Both the position numbers and the translations under genes were made by a program. Shown here in pieces: positions 1 to 5,316 of a stretch of 7,908 nucleotides of DNA. The stretch lies in NCBI GenBank assembly GCA_023659785.1, contig JAGXOR010000056.1, positions 1-7,908 of the forward strand, in the 5' to 3' direction. This DNA comes from Methanomicrobia archaeon LH_S13 (GTDB lineage: Archaea; Halobacteriota; Syntropharchaeia; Alkanophagales; Methanospirareceae). Within the stretch, counting starts at the first letter, position 1. Each line of letters begins with the position of its first letter. The notes below the pieces were generated by a model, which ran no database searches, had not been told where the DNA came from, and saw only the letters and a list, made by a program, of their open reading frames with translations.

Positions 1-22
1 ATCTATCTATCTATCTATCTAT
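1..22. repeat. ATCT tetranucleotide tandem repeat
   Basis: The window opens with five uninterrupted ATCT units plus a partial unit, followed by a T-rich stretch to about position 46. It lies downstream of the minus-strand pieces of locus A and may continue beyond the window edge. It is a simple-sequence tract; no function is visible. Confidence 0.85.
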
Positions 23-56
23 TTTTTATTTTTTATTGTTTATTGTTGGGTTTCAC

Positions 57-362
57 TCATTCATTATTCTCCAATTCATCTAGTGCTGGCATTGTTTGAT
101 TGGCTCTTTCTGGGTATTGTGTTTTCTCGGAAGGTACGCCCTCGTCGAGTTCCTCTAGTTCATCTTGCAGTGCGGGTATATATTGCTTAATTATTTCCCC
201 TCTTCCGGTATCTACCTCGAACACAAACACGGGTTGTAAATATTCCTGCTCATCAACAGCGGGTTGTGCATAATATGCTAAATACACGTCTTTCACTGTT
301 ACTTTCTCACCAGTTATCGTTCTCACACCATGTATCCCTTCCTCCTTGAGTCTTTCTAATGC
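57..362 (-). pseudogene. C-terminal fragment of a secreted protein related to the 302-aa partner protein
   Basis: The frame opens right after a TAG at 365-363 and reads ALERLKEEGIHGVRTITG, then a segment with LAYYAQP, QEYLQPVFVFEV and YIPAL. By eye this matches the C-terminus of the protein at 6830-5922 (AFEDLKAG, then SLAYYMEAA, NFVEPVYVFKG and ALVPAV). A GTG at 326 could start an 89-residue ORF but has no good SD, so this is probably the 3' end of a broken gene. The preceding piece (840-307) stops matching just after its residues EVS, so roughly 50-55 codons of the parental gene are missing and the frame changes at the junction near 363-370. The last 30 or so residues are an acidic, polar tail absent from the paralogue. 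No signal peptide. Function unknown. The paralogy is visual; an alignment would confirm it. Confidence 0.6.
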
Positions 363-840
363 CTATGCTTACTTCACTTGTATTTTGGTCTTTTCTCGCT
401 ATTTCAGCGAAATCTGTCACGACTTTGCTAAACTCTGCATCTATGGGCATCAGTCCTTTATCGCCCAAGAATTCTCTGGCTGATTCGACAGCTGTTTCCG
501 TTGATGGCAGATCTGGTGGGTTGCTTATATCGCCGTATATTTTTGACAGGTCTGCGTATGCTACTCCCCCTGAGGCTTTGAGCACTTCGAGTTTAATCGG
601 GTCATCTGACACAATCTTGACTTTGTAAACCATCGTTTTATCAGGTGTGTCCGGAAGGGTCATACCCTCCTCTAAAACAATTTCTGGCTTCGTCTTTAGC
701 GACTCCGGCTCACTTATCCCGAGGAGTTCTTTAAGCGCCTTTATCGCTGTTACATTCGCCACATAAACACCCATATATTTAACATCCTTTGAGCTGTCCG
801 GCACAAAATTGACCTGATCGCATTTAAAGAAGATTCCCAT
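307..840 (-). pseudogene. Central fragment of a homologue of the 302-aa secreted partner protein
   Basis: An open frame of 177 codons without a signal peptide or credible SD. A TGA lies just upstream at 846-844. From about residue 10 it follows the protein at 6830-5922: YMGVYVANV against IYQVKSVNI, KELLGI against GKLLGI, GGVAYADLSKIY against GAIWYADTAKLF, LPSTETAVESAREFL against LPSDAETMEIAETFL, and GLMPIDAEFSKVVTDFAEI against GLFPGDAVVSNVVADEQGE. The match ends at NTSEVS, and the final residues up to DNW are probably out of frame. The N-terminus of this gene was apparently replaced by an unrelated signal-peptide-bearing fragment (1034-750) read in another frame. I infer a remnant of a once complete secreted protein. 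It could only be translated by an unusual start at 840. Confidence 0.6.
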
Positions 841-1034
841 AACTCATCAAATTCTGGCATCCCCGGAGTTAGGACTTCGATACTGTCGTTTCCATAATGA
901 ACAAGTATTTCTGACTGCGCAGGCTCATACGAGGCAATCCCTCCATCTGCGGAATTATTGGCAAAACCAGCTCCAGCTGCTACAACACCGAGCACCGCAA
1001 TCGCTACCAGAAATGTTGCAAATATTTTTTTCAT
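750..1034 (-). pseudogene. N-terminal part of a small secreted protein, fused out of frame
   Basis: The ATG at 1034 follows AAAGGAAAA and lies only a few bases after the TAA of the preceding DUF6345 remnant (1386-1042), so the two were probably co-transcribed. The 94-residue product begins MKKIFATFLVAIAVLGVVAA, a clear Sec-type signal peptide, with likely cleavage near AGAGFA. It continues with VHYGNDSIEVLTPGMPEF and DELWESSLNAI. I cannot name the family. The tail after about residue 80 (LCRTAQRMLNIWVFMWRM) overlaps, in another frame, the part of the 840-307 piece that matches the 302-aa protein, so the tail looks spurious. The simplest reading is an N-terminal fragment joined by deletion, near 790-840, to the middle of a different gene. 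A short functional secreted peptide cannot be excluded. Confidence 0.5.
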
Positions 1035-1041
1035 TTTTCCT

Positions 1042-1386
1042 TTAAACGGTATGCACTGCCCAGAATAAGCAACTTGGGTCTGTCTTGTCAGAAGCCACGC
1101 TACCATGTCCCCACAGATGGTCGTTCCAGGTCTCATATCCATCATCGCAAACGCCCATCACTACTGCTCTCATATCAATAGGTTCTATATCATCGGCCAT
1201 CTTAAACCAGGCGGTTTTTATGGTATACTCGTTAACTATCATATAGTCTGCAAATGTCTCGCCGTGGTTAGGGTCGTCGCTAACAGATGTATCAAATCCT
1301 TCTATCTGATGAAGTCCTTTTTTAAAAACACCCCATCCCCATCGTTCGTACCACGCACCATCATCATCGCTGTTCTTCTTTTTCAT
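1042..1386 (-). pseudogene. Truncated DUF6345-type protein lacking signal peptide and His/Cys half
   Basis: An intact 114-codon ORF (ATG 1386, SD AGGAG at 1399-1395) directly behind cassette A. From about residue 12 it matches the C-terminal half of the DUF6345 protein at 7636-6848: GLHQIEGF against GLHLLCGF, FADYMI against WADYMV, KTAWFKMAD against KQSWWYAAD, RAVVMG against VRVMGE, and DHLWGHGSVASD against DYIWGQGSVCSD. The whole N-terminal half is missing: signal peptide, GHS segment and HSCQ segment. Only MKKKNSDDD precedes the homologous part, as if a deletion joined the start codon region to the codons after the catalytic Cys. The product would be cytoplasmic and without the putative dyad. 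The ORF and its translation signals survive, so it could still be expressed, but I read it as a remnant. Confidence 0.72.
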
Positions 1387-1524
1387 TTTTTCATCTCCTA
1401 AATTTTTTGGGTACTTCTATCATTGCGCCCCCTCCTCGGCACTCACTAATCGTATCGTTCAAACCCCTGATAAAACTACCGAAAACGTTCGGATTTTCCG
1501 AACAAAAAGCAAAGGTTTAAATAG
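1387..1524 (-). promoter_or_regulatory. Promoter/leader cassette A
   Basis: First of four copies of a conserved upstream block. On the minus strand it holds a TATA box, CTATTTAAACC (1524-1514). Next comes the inverted repeat GTTCGG-N5-CCGAAC (1503-1487), then an extra half-site TTCGG ending at 1479. The leader contains AGGGGTTTGAAC, a GTGCC-GAGGAGG-stem region, and a 10-codon ORF (1423-1391). The TATA centre to operator centre distance is about 24 bp, so transcription should start inside the repeat near 1494. The outer stem arm seen in copies B and C (CTATCA) is mutated here, while the inner stem survives through a G-U pair. About 60 bp further upstream, to 1593, show nothing recognisable. 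Confidence 0.75.
1391..1423 (-). CDS. Leader peptide ORF in cassette A (MIEVPKKFRR)
   Basis: ATG ATA GAA GTA CCC and five further sense codons, then TGA, preceded by a strong SD-like GAGGAGG. The peptide differs from copies B and C only in its last residue (R for G). Its final codons contain AGGAG, the SD of the DUF6345 remnant, and its stop lies four bases before that gene's ATG, so translation of the two should be coupled. The conservation could simply reflect copying of the whole cassette, so translation is unproven. Confidence 0.45.
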   Translation of the reverse strand: MIEVPKKFRR

Positions 1525-1592
1525 AAATGTAGAACAAGGAAAAATGAGCGATTATTGAATATTTATATTGCCAATCAGAGAAAGCGCAAACC

Positions 1593-1938
1593 TTAATCAG
1601 CACAAATTGCTTTTATCCTGTAGTAATCTTGTCCAAACTGAATATATTCAGTTCGGTTAGCGTCCCAAAGTATTTTTAAAAATTCCATTGTGCTTTTATC
1701 ATTATTAAAGGGAACCCTGATTTCTTTAGTAGGGTTCATCACTGCTTGTTTGACGTAAGGGTATTTTTCAAGTTCGGTCATAGTAACTTCAATATAGTTT
1801 TCAGGCGTATTTCTCACTTTTTTCTGCAAGTAAGTAAAGTCCACCTCCAGGGGAATAGATGGCCAAAAAGAAGTATAAAACGATAACAATCCCTATCACT
1901 AATGCAGAGGTAACTACTACTTTTTCAAGTCTTTTCAT
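1593..1938 (-). pseudogene. Small membrane-anchored protein gene with a one-base frameshift
   Basis: The ATG at 1938 has a very good SD (TAGGAGGGTGAA) and starts MKRLEKVVVTSALVIGIVIV, followed by LYFFLAIYSP: a typical N-terminal membrane anchor or uncleaved signal. That frame stops after 45 codons. The next frame, open from 1889 to 1593, carries a soluble domain (DFTYLQKKVRNTPENYIEV, LEKYPYVKQAV, and a C-terminal YIQFGQDYYRIKAICAD) but has only a TTG start without SD. The span is 346 nt, so removing one base gives a normal 114-residue protein. The shift probably lies in the T5 or C4 runs near 1855-1875. I do not recognise the family. A sequencing indel or a genuine frame mutation is likelier than two separate genes. 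Confidence 0.6.
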
Positions 1939-1947
1939 TTCACCCTC

Positions 1948-1995
1948 CTAAAAATAAAAAAGTGGGATGATTTTGATCACTTCATATATTTTCAT
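1948..1995 (-). CDS. Possible 15-residue upstream ORF (MKIYEVIKIIPLFYF)
   Basis: A short ORF with a strong SD (AAGGAGGTAAT, 2013-2003) about nine bases before its ATG. It ends in TAG, whose bases form part of TAGGAGGGTGA, the SD of the following gene (1938-1593). This is the same layout as the cassette leader peptides but an unrelated sequence. It could be a leader peptide coupled to the frameshifted membrane protein. Too short for certainty. Confidence 0.35.
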   Translation of the reverse strand: MKIYEVIKIIPLFYF

Positions 1996-2025
1996 TTTTA
2001 TATTACCTCCTTCTCTTTATACTTA

Positions 2026-2036
2026 CCTCGGCGCTC
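2026..2036 (-). promoter_or_regulatory. Possible cassette relic GAGCGCCGAGG
   Basis: Eleven GC-rich bases identical to the hairpin 5' arm and loop start of cassettes B and C, lying upstream of another minus-strand gene and just ahead of an SD plus short ORF. It may be a degenerate cassette or chance. No GTTCGG operator accompanies it. Confidence 0.25.
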
Positions 2037-2045
2037 TTACACATT

Positions 2046-2068
2046 TTTGGTAGAACAATACTACCAAA
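2046..2068 (-). terminator. Stem-loop directly after the 2494-2069 gene
   Basis: A perfect 8-bp inverted repeat, TTTGGTAG and CTACCAAA, with a 7-base loop, abuts the TAA stop of the gene at 2494-2069. No T-run follows on the minus strand, so it may stabilise the mRNA 3' end or be an operator for the next gene rather than a classical terminator. Confidence 0.4.
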
Positions 2069-2494
2069 TTACACAACTACCTGAGTTATAGCGATAGGAT
2101 TTATCTCTCCTGAAACAGGGTGTTTTGTATAGAGGAATATGCAAACTTGTGTCCAAGGATATACCTTTGTCTGATACATCTTTGTAGCTTCATCATCCAC
2201 AGTAACTTTAAATGTACAGTCCTCTTTTACCCTTAACCCTGGCAATAAAAGCCAAAATGGTCTAGGATAGTATATTTTCTCTTTCGGATCCAACTTAAGT
2301 GTTTCTTTGAATATTGATTTGTTATGCAAATCAAATATTTCGACAACTACCTCGTGATTATTAACATCTCTGTTCTCTATGGAGAAAAGGGGCAGTGGAG
2401 GACCAGCGAGATAAAAAGGAAAGATAACATAAAAGCCTACTACAAGTAATACTCCAATACCTACACCAAGTAATATCTTATTTCTTGTTTTCAT
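2069..2494 (-). CDS. Membrane-anchored hypothetical protein with an extracytoplasmic domain
   Basis: A 141-residue product. Residues about 7-30 (ILLGVGIGVLLVVGFYVIF) form one membrane helix after a short basic N-terminus, so the remainder should face outside. That part alternates polar and hydrophobic residues (NHEVVVEIFD, KETLKLDP, CTFKVTV, TQVCIFLYTKHP), which suggests a small beta-sandwich; two Cys could pair. No family recognised. The ATG at 2494 is immediately preceded by AAGGAG, unusually close for an SD. A TATA-like TTTATAAT at 2531-2524 would place the transcript start about 9 bases upstream of the ATG, so the mRNA may be nearly leaderless. It has no copy of the GTTCGG cassette, so it is probably outside the proposed regulon. 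Confidence 0.7.
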   Translation of the reverse strand: MKTRNKILLGVGIGVLLVVGFYVIFPFYLAGPPLPLFSIENRDVNNHEVVVEIFDLHNKSIFKETLKLDPKEKIYYPRPFWLLLPGLRVKEDCTFKVTVDDEATKMYQTKVYPWTQVCIFLYTKHPVSGEINPIAITQVVV

Positions 2495-2500
2495 CTCCTT

Positions 2501-2537
2501 ATAAAAAATAAAAAATAGAAAAAATTATAAATTTTTT
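2501..2537 (-). promoter_or_regulatory. TATA box and T-rich tract between 2561 and 2494
   Basis: The minus strand reads through TTTATAAT (2531-2524) into T-runs broken by C and A (TTTTTTCTATTTTTTATTTT). The same short interval could terminate the upstream peptidase transcript and start the 2494 gene. Archaeal termination at T-rich tracts without a hairpin is known; the assignment here is inference. Confidence 0.4.
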
Positions 2538-2560
2538 AGTCCTTCTTACTTTTTAGTCAG

Positions 2561-3607
2561 TTACCAGCCCCATATATTCTCATTGACGATTTCTCTGCAT
2601 GAATTGCACCATATATCTGTTCCATGTAGCGCAGCCCAACAGTAATTCATCACACAGTTTGGATGCTCATAACACCAATATCCCTGGTCTCGCGCGTTAA
2701 AGAGATGGGAAGTCTCGTGCTGAACAATGCTGTCATGTGGCCAATCATAACCGCTTGCCGTGTCCGAGCATACGCAGTATGATCCATCTACATATGCCAT
2801 ACCGTTGTGATCCATATCATGTAACCACCCTATAACTATGTCATTTTCTGCATTTACTATCCAACCTTCATCTTCCGCTAGATCCTCAAGTGCTTTAATG
2901 CTATTGTCAGCTGGACTAATATCGCTTGCGTCCCAATAGTTAAAATACCAGATCCACTTCATGTCAACACCGAACTGATCTTCAAATCGACACAAGGCAG
3001 CGCTAGTATCAGCTGTAAAATATTCTGTTGGGTTATGTCTATCGTCTTTCGCTATGAAAATATGTGCATATATCTTCCCGCTAATCGCATGAGGACCCTC
3101 AGAAGGCCCACCTAGAATTCCTACTAAGGGTTCTGCATCTGCTAAATCAATCTTCCCGCTTTTAACGAGTCTCTGTACTTCCTCTTTAGGAAGAGGAACG
3201 CCATCCACAACGTCCACTTCAGGATTTGCTGGATCTACACCATACTTCTCTATATACCGCTCTCTTGCATCTTCTATTATGGCGAACATCTCTGCTGTGC
3301 TTATCACTATATCGTAATCTCCTTCTTTTAACCCTTCTGGTGGTTCACCCATCTCGGATGCTATAACTCTCATATCGCTATCCAGAATCGTCCCTTCCAA
3401 GTAGTAAGGTATCTCATTCATCGCGAACTTTATATCGTTTTCCGTTACCTCGTATTTGGAATAAAGGTCTTGTAGCTCATCTGCTGTAAATTCTATTCCA
3501 TCTGCTTCTGCATTTATATCTTTCGTATTTGCTATAACCAGCCCGACGATGCCACTCACTGCCAGTAACACTATTACGCCTATCGCCAATACCTCTTTCG
3601 TTTTCAT
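2561..3607 (-). CDS. Secreted archaemetzincin-like zinc metallopeptidase
   Basis: 348 residues from the ATG at 3607. An in-frame GTG at 3622 lies inside the SD (AGGGGGTGAT), so I prefer the ATG about ten bases downstream of the SD. Residues 1-25 are a signal peptide or anchor. Residues 40-165 are acidic and could be a propeptide. The catalytic part carries HETSHLFNARD (H297, E298, H301, D307), matching the metzincin HExxHxxGxxH/D pattern with N for the usual G and D as third ligand, followed by the Met-turn segment CVMNY (M320). Cysteines at 312, 318, 334 and 337 (the last two as CNSC) echo the Cys pattern of archaemetzincins (family M54), which are however cytoplasmic. It stands behind cassette B, probably as a single-gene transcript. 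Expected to cleave proteins outside the cell; substrate unknown. Confidence 0.8.
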   Translation of the reverse strand: MKTKEVLAIGVIVLLAVSGIVGLVIANTKDINAEADGIEFTADELQDLYSKYEVTENDIKFAMNEIPYYLEGTILDSDMRVIASEMGEPPEGLKEGDYDIVISTAEMFAIIEDARERYIEKYGVDPANPEVDVVDGVPLPKEEVQRLVKSGKIDLADAEPLVGILGGPSEGPHAISGKIYAHIFIAKDDRHNPTEYFTADTSAALCRFEDQFGVDMKWIWYFNYWDASDISPADNSIKALEDLAEDEGWIVNAENDIVIGWLHDMDHNGMAYVDGSYCVCSDTASGYDWPHDSIVQHETSHLFNARDQGYWCYEHPNCVMNYCWAALHGTDIWCNSCREIVNENIWGW

Positions 3608-3754
3608 TTTTTTCCATATCACCCCCTAAATTTTTTGGGTACTTCTATCATTGCGCCCCTCCTCGGCGCTCAGTGATAGTATTGTTCAAACCCCTATATA
3701 AAACTACCGAAAACGTTCGGATTTTACCGAACAAAAAGAAAAGGTTTATATACC
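3608..3754 (-). promoter_or_regulatory. Promoter/leader cassette B
   Basis: Second copy. The TATA box lies in GGTATATAAACC (3754-3743) and the operator GTTCGG-N6-CCGAAC at 3732-3715, with an extra TTCGG half-site at 3711-3707. The predicted start is near 3723, in the operator centre. The leader of about 116 nt holds AGGGGTTTGAAC and a two-part hairpin: CTATCA with TGATAG (3679-3674 and 3650-3645), and GCGCC with GGCGC (3669-3665 and 3657-3653) around the loop GAGGAGG. It also holds the 10-codon ORF at 3651-3619. The TATA element is nearly symmetric and may also serve the divergent gene at 3786. Confidence 0.78.
3619..3651 (-). CDS. Leader peptide ORF in cassette B (MIEVPKKFRG)
   Basis: The ORF is ATG plus nine sense codons and TGA. 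Its SD, GAGGAGG, is the loop of the leader hairpin, and its ATG lies at the base of the hairpin with its TG inside the 3' outer arm TGATAG. The end of the ORF (AGG GGG TGA) is itself the SD of the peptidase gene. Ribosomes finishing the peptide would sit on the SD of the next gene, which suggests coupling or occlusion. Confidence 0.45.
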   Translation of the reverse strand: MIEVPKKFRG

Positions 3755-3785
3755 TGCCCCCACTATCAGCTTTAAAGAGATAAAA
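3743..3785 (+). promoter_or_regulatory. Promoter of the 3786 gene, sharing the TATA box of cassette B
   Basis: GGTTTATATACC reads as a TATA box in both directions. On the plus strand the purine-rich AAAAGAAAAGG just upstream resembles a TFB recognition element, and a start near 3774 leaves a leader of about 12 nt before the ATG, with only a weak SD (AAAGAGAT). The GTTCGG operator lies upstream of this promoter, where bound protein might not repress it. Confidence 0.5.
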
Positions 3786-4172
3786 ATGAGTACCAGAACT
3801 TTCTATTTCATAGCGATATTGATTATTATTGGTATAATTGGCACAAGCATGCTTGGAGTAAAGCTGCTAAATCATTCACAAGAGATTAACAATTCACCTG
3901 ATATAGAAAGAATAGATTGGGGGCAGAAGGCGAAAGAAATAGCTTTAAAAGATGAGAGAGTGCAGGAATTGGCCGGAGGAAAACCGTTTGGTGTACCATC
4001 TGGAATAATATGGAACGACACTTACGTAGAATTATTCCCTTCAATAGGAGGAAAAATATACAAAATCGGCATAGATTTAAACAATGAGACGGTGCGGTAT
4101 ATAAAAGAAGAGAAGAATCAAACTACACTAGACTGGATCGAAAAGATAAGCAAAAGTGTGACTGCGATATAA
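3786..4172 (+). CDS. Small membrane-anchored hypothetical protein, possibly PepSY-like
   Basis: The only plus-strand gene in the window; 128 residues. Residues about 6-27 (FYFIAILIIIGIIGTSMLG) form one hydrophobic helix, so the rest should be extracytoplasmic. The domain reads AKEIALKDERVQELAGGKPF, then YVELFPSIGGKIYKIGIDL, NNETVRYIKEE: a helix followed by strands of a kind seen in PepSY-like domains, which in other proteins inhibit or accompany secreted peptidases. That assignment is weak and by eye. It is divergent from the metallopeptidase gene, with the two starts 179 bp apart and one TATA region between them, so an inhibitor or chaperone role for the peptidase is conceivable but purely inferred. 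Confidence 0.7.
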   Translation: MSTRTFYFIAILIIIGIIGTSMLGVKLLNHSQEINNSPDIERIDWGQKAKEIALKDERVQELAGGKPFGVPSGIIWNDTYVELFPSIGGKIYKIGIDLNNETVRYIKEEKNQTTLDWIEKISKSVTAI

Positions 4173-4223
4173 AAAAGAAAAAAAAGAAAAAATTTTTGAA
4201 TGTTTTTGTCTCTTAGGCATTGT
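4173..4223. terminator. Bidirectional T-rich termination region between convergent genes
   Basis: The 51 bp between two convergent stop codons hold an A/G tract (4171-4192), which reads as T-rich on the minus strand, followed by T5 at 4193-4197 and T5 at 4203-4207 on the plus strand. Both transcripts could end here without a hairpin, as archaeal polymerase often does. Confidence 0.5.
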
Positions 4224-5173
4224 TTATTTTTCGCCTAATTTTTCGAGTATTTTAGGAAGAAAGACTGGCGGTTCAGGATGGTGAGGGATTGCTACAACAG
4301 GTAAGTTGTGAGCGTAGTATATTGGCTCTCCCTGTTTCAATAGTTCTTCGACTGTTTCAGGTGCTATATGGAGCTCATCAGCACGTTTTTTGAGTTCGTT
4401 TAGGGGGATCTTCTCTATACCATACTTCTCCATCTCAGCCGCTGACATTTTTCCCGGAGGGTCTGGAGTAGTACAAACGAATGTCCATCCAACAGCTACC
4501 ATATCGTATCCCGGTCCAAACAAATAATCATCTACCGTAAACTTAACTTCCTGGTTCGGGTCTACATCATGAAGCCACCAGAACCAGTGACCAACATCTG
4601 TCTGGTCGGGGGAATAATCCCTTCGCGCCATACTGTTTCTCCATCTTGTTTGTCATCGCAAGCACTTAAGAGTGCTGCTACGAAACTGGTAGCGGACAAC
4701 GCAAAGCCGGCATAAGAGTTTATTGCACTTATCGCAAGGGAAGCAACTGCATAAGCTGCATCGTAATAGTCCGCATTCGTACCACTGTGTGGCCATGCTC
4801 CTATGTAACGTTTATCCGTGCTTGTCCATATCGCTTGATGCCCCTTATTAACGGTCTCTTTAATTTGTACCGCCTGAATTCTACACAACTCTTCTGGATT
4901 TCCGTCATCGTCTCTTGTCTCTCCAACCCCTGTTATTCTAAAGTTATATTCATAAACGTCTCTCCCGGGAATCCAAGGAGCTCCAAAATATCCCACCGTA
5001 GCGGCAGTATATACGTTAATCCATTCATAGCCTGTATGTGCACGGGCAGAGTCTTTCTGTGTCCAAGTTTCTTCCGGTTGGTCATATGCATTTACTATCC
5101 CTGTCGTACTGCTCAATATCAGCAAACCCACAAACAAAACCGCAAACCCTTTCTTCTTCACTGTTAATTTCAT
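4224..5173 (-). pseudogene. Secreted protein gene of unknown family, frame broken at a G5 run
   Basis: The ATG at 5173 follows the SD AGGGGGTGAT of cassette C; an in-frame GTG at 5182 is upstream but inside the leader. The first frame (203 codons, to 4562) encodes a signal peptide (cut near IVNA, residue 29), a Trp/Tyr-rich part with YEWINVYTAATVGYFGAPW, and a 34-residue hydrophobic stretch (about 138-171) ending LLSACDDK. The frame open from about 4650 to 4224 continues with SPDQTDVGHWFWWLHDVDPN, then FTVDDYLFGPGYDMVAVGW and a charged, Pro-rich tail. The span is 950 nt, so one added base restores 316 codons. The C5 run (G5 on the plus strand, 4608-4612) is the natural slippage point, giving IIPP-DQTDVGHW. 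I infer one exported gene, now shifted, phase-variable or mis-sequenced. No family recognised. Confidence 0.7.
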
Positions 5174-5316
5174 CTTTTCCACATCACCCCCTAAATTTTT
5201 TGGGTACTTCTATCATTGCGCCCCTCCTCGGCGCTCAGTGATAGTATTGTTCAAACCCCTGATAAAACTACCGAAAACGTGCGGATTTTCCGAACAAAGT
5301 GGAGATGGTTATATAT
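5174..5316 (-). promoter_or_regulatory. Promoter/leader cassette C
   Basis: Third copy. The TATA box TATATAA (5315-5309) runs up to the stop codon of the regulator gene at 5318-5316. The operator CCGAAC arm is intact (5295-5290), but its partner is GTGCGG (5284-5279), one mismatch, and the extra half-site lies at 5275-5271. The TATA centre to operator centre distance is 25 bp. The leader hairpin is as in copy B (outer arms 5244-5239 and 5215-5210; inner arms 5234-5230 and 5222-5218). Upstream of the operator it shares AAAGTGGAGATGGTTATA with copy D. Confidence 0.77.
5184..5216 (-). CDS. Leader peptide ORF in cassette C (MIEVPKKFRG)
   Basis: Identical in sequence to the copy B ORF. It is preceded by GAGGAGG in the hairpin loop, and its end overlaps the SD of the downstream secreted-protein gene, whose ATG lies about ten bases past the TGA. 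As in copies A and B, identity may reflect recent duplication of the cassette. Confidence 0.45.
   Translation of the reverse strand: MIEVPKKFRG

Noticed and set aside
3608..3622. GTG start at 3622 for the metallopeptidase (and the similar GTG starts at 5182 and 7648)
   Set aside because: Each GTG lies inside the SD of its own gene. The downstream ATGs (3607, 5173, 7636) have normal SD spacing and begin directly with a signal peptide.
4562..4650. Programmed ribosomal frameshift in the secreted protein gene
   Set aside because: No classical slippery heptamer or clear downstream structure is visible. A one-base indel in the C5 run is simpler, though a translational slip there is not excluded.
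4787..5167. Plus-strand open frame of 126 codons, Cys- and Ser-rich
   Set aside because: It lies antisense to the signal-peptide half of the secreted gene at 5173-4224, has no SD and has unconvincing composition. The same applies to the other plus-strand frames at 359-628, 1105-1401, 5695-6042, 6199-6522, 6691-7087 and 7509-7772.
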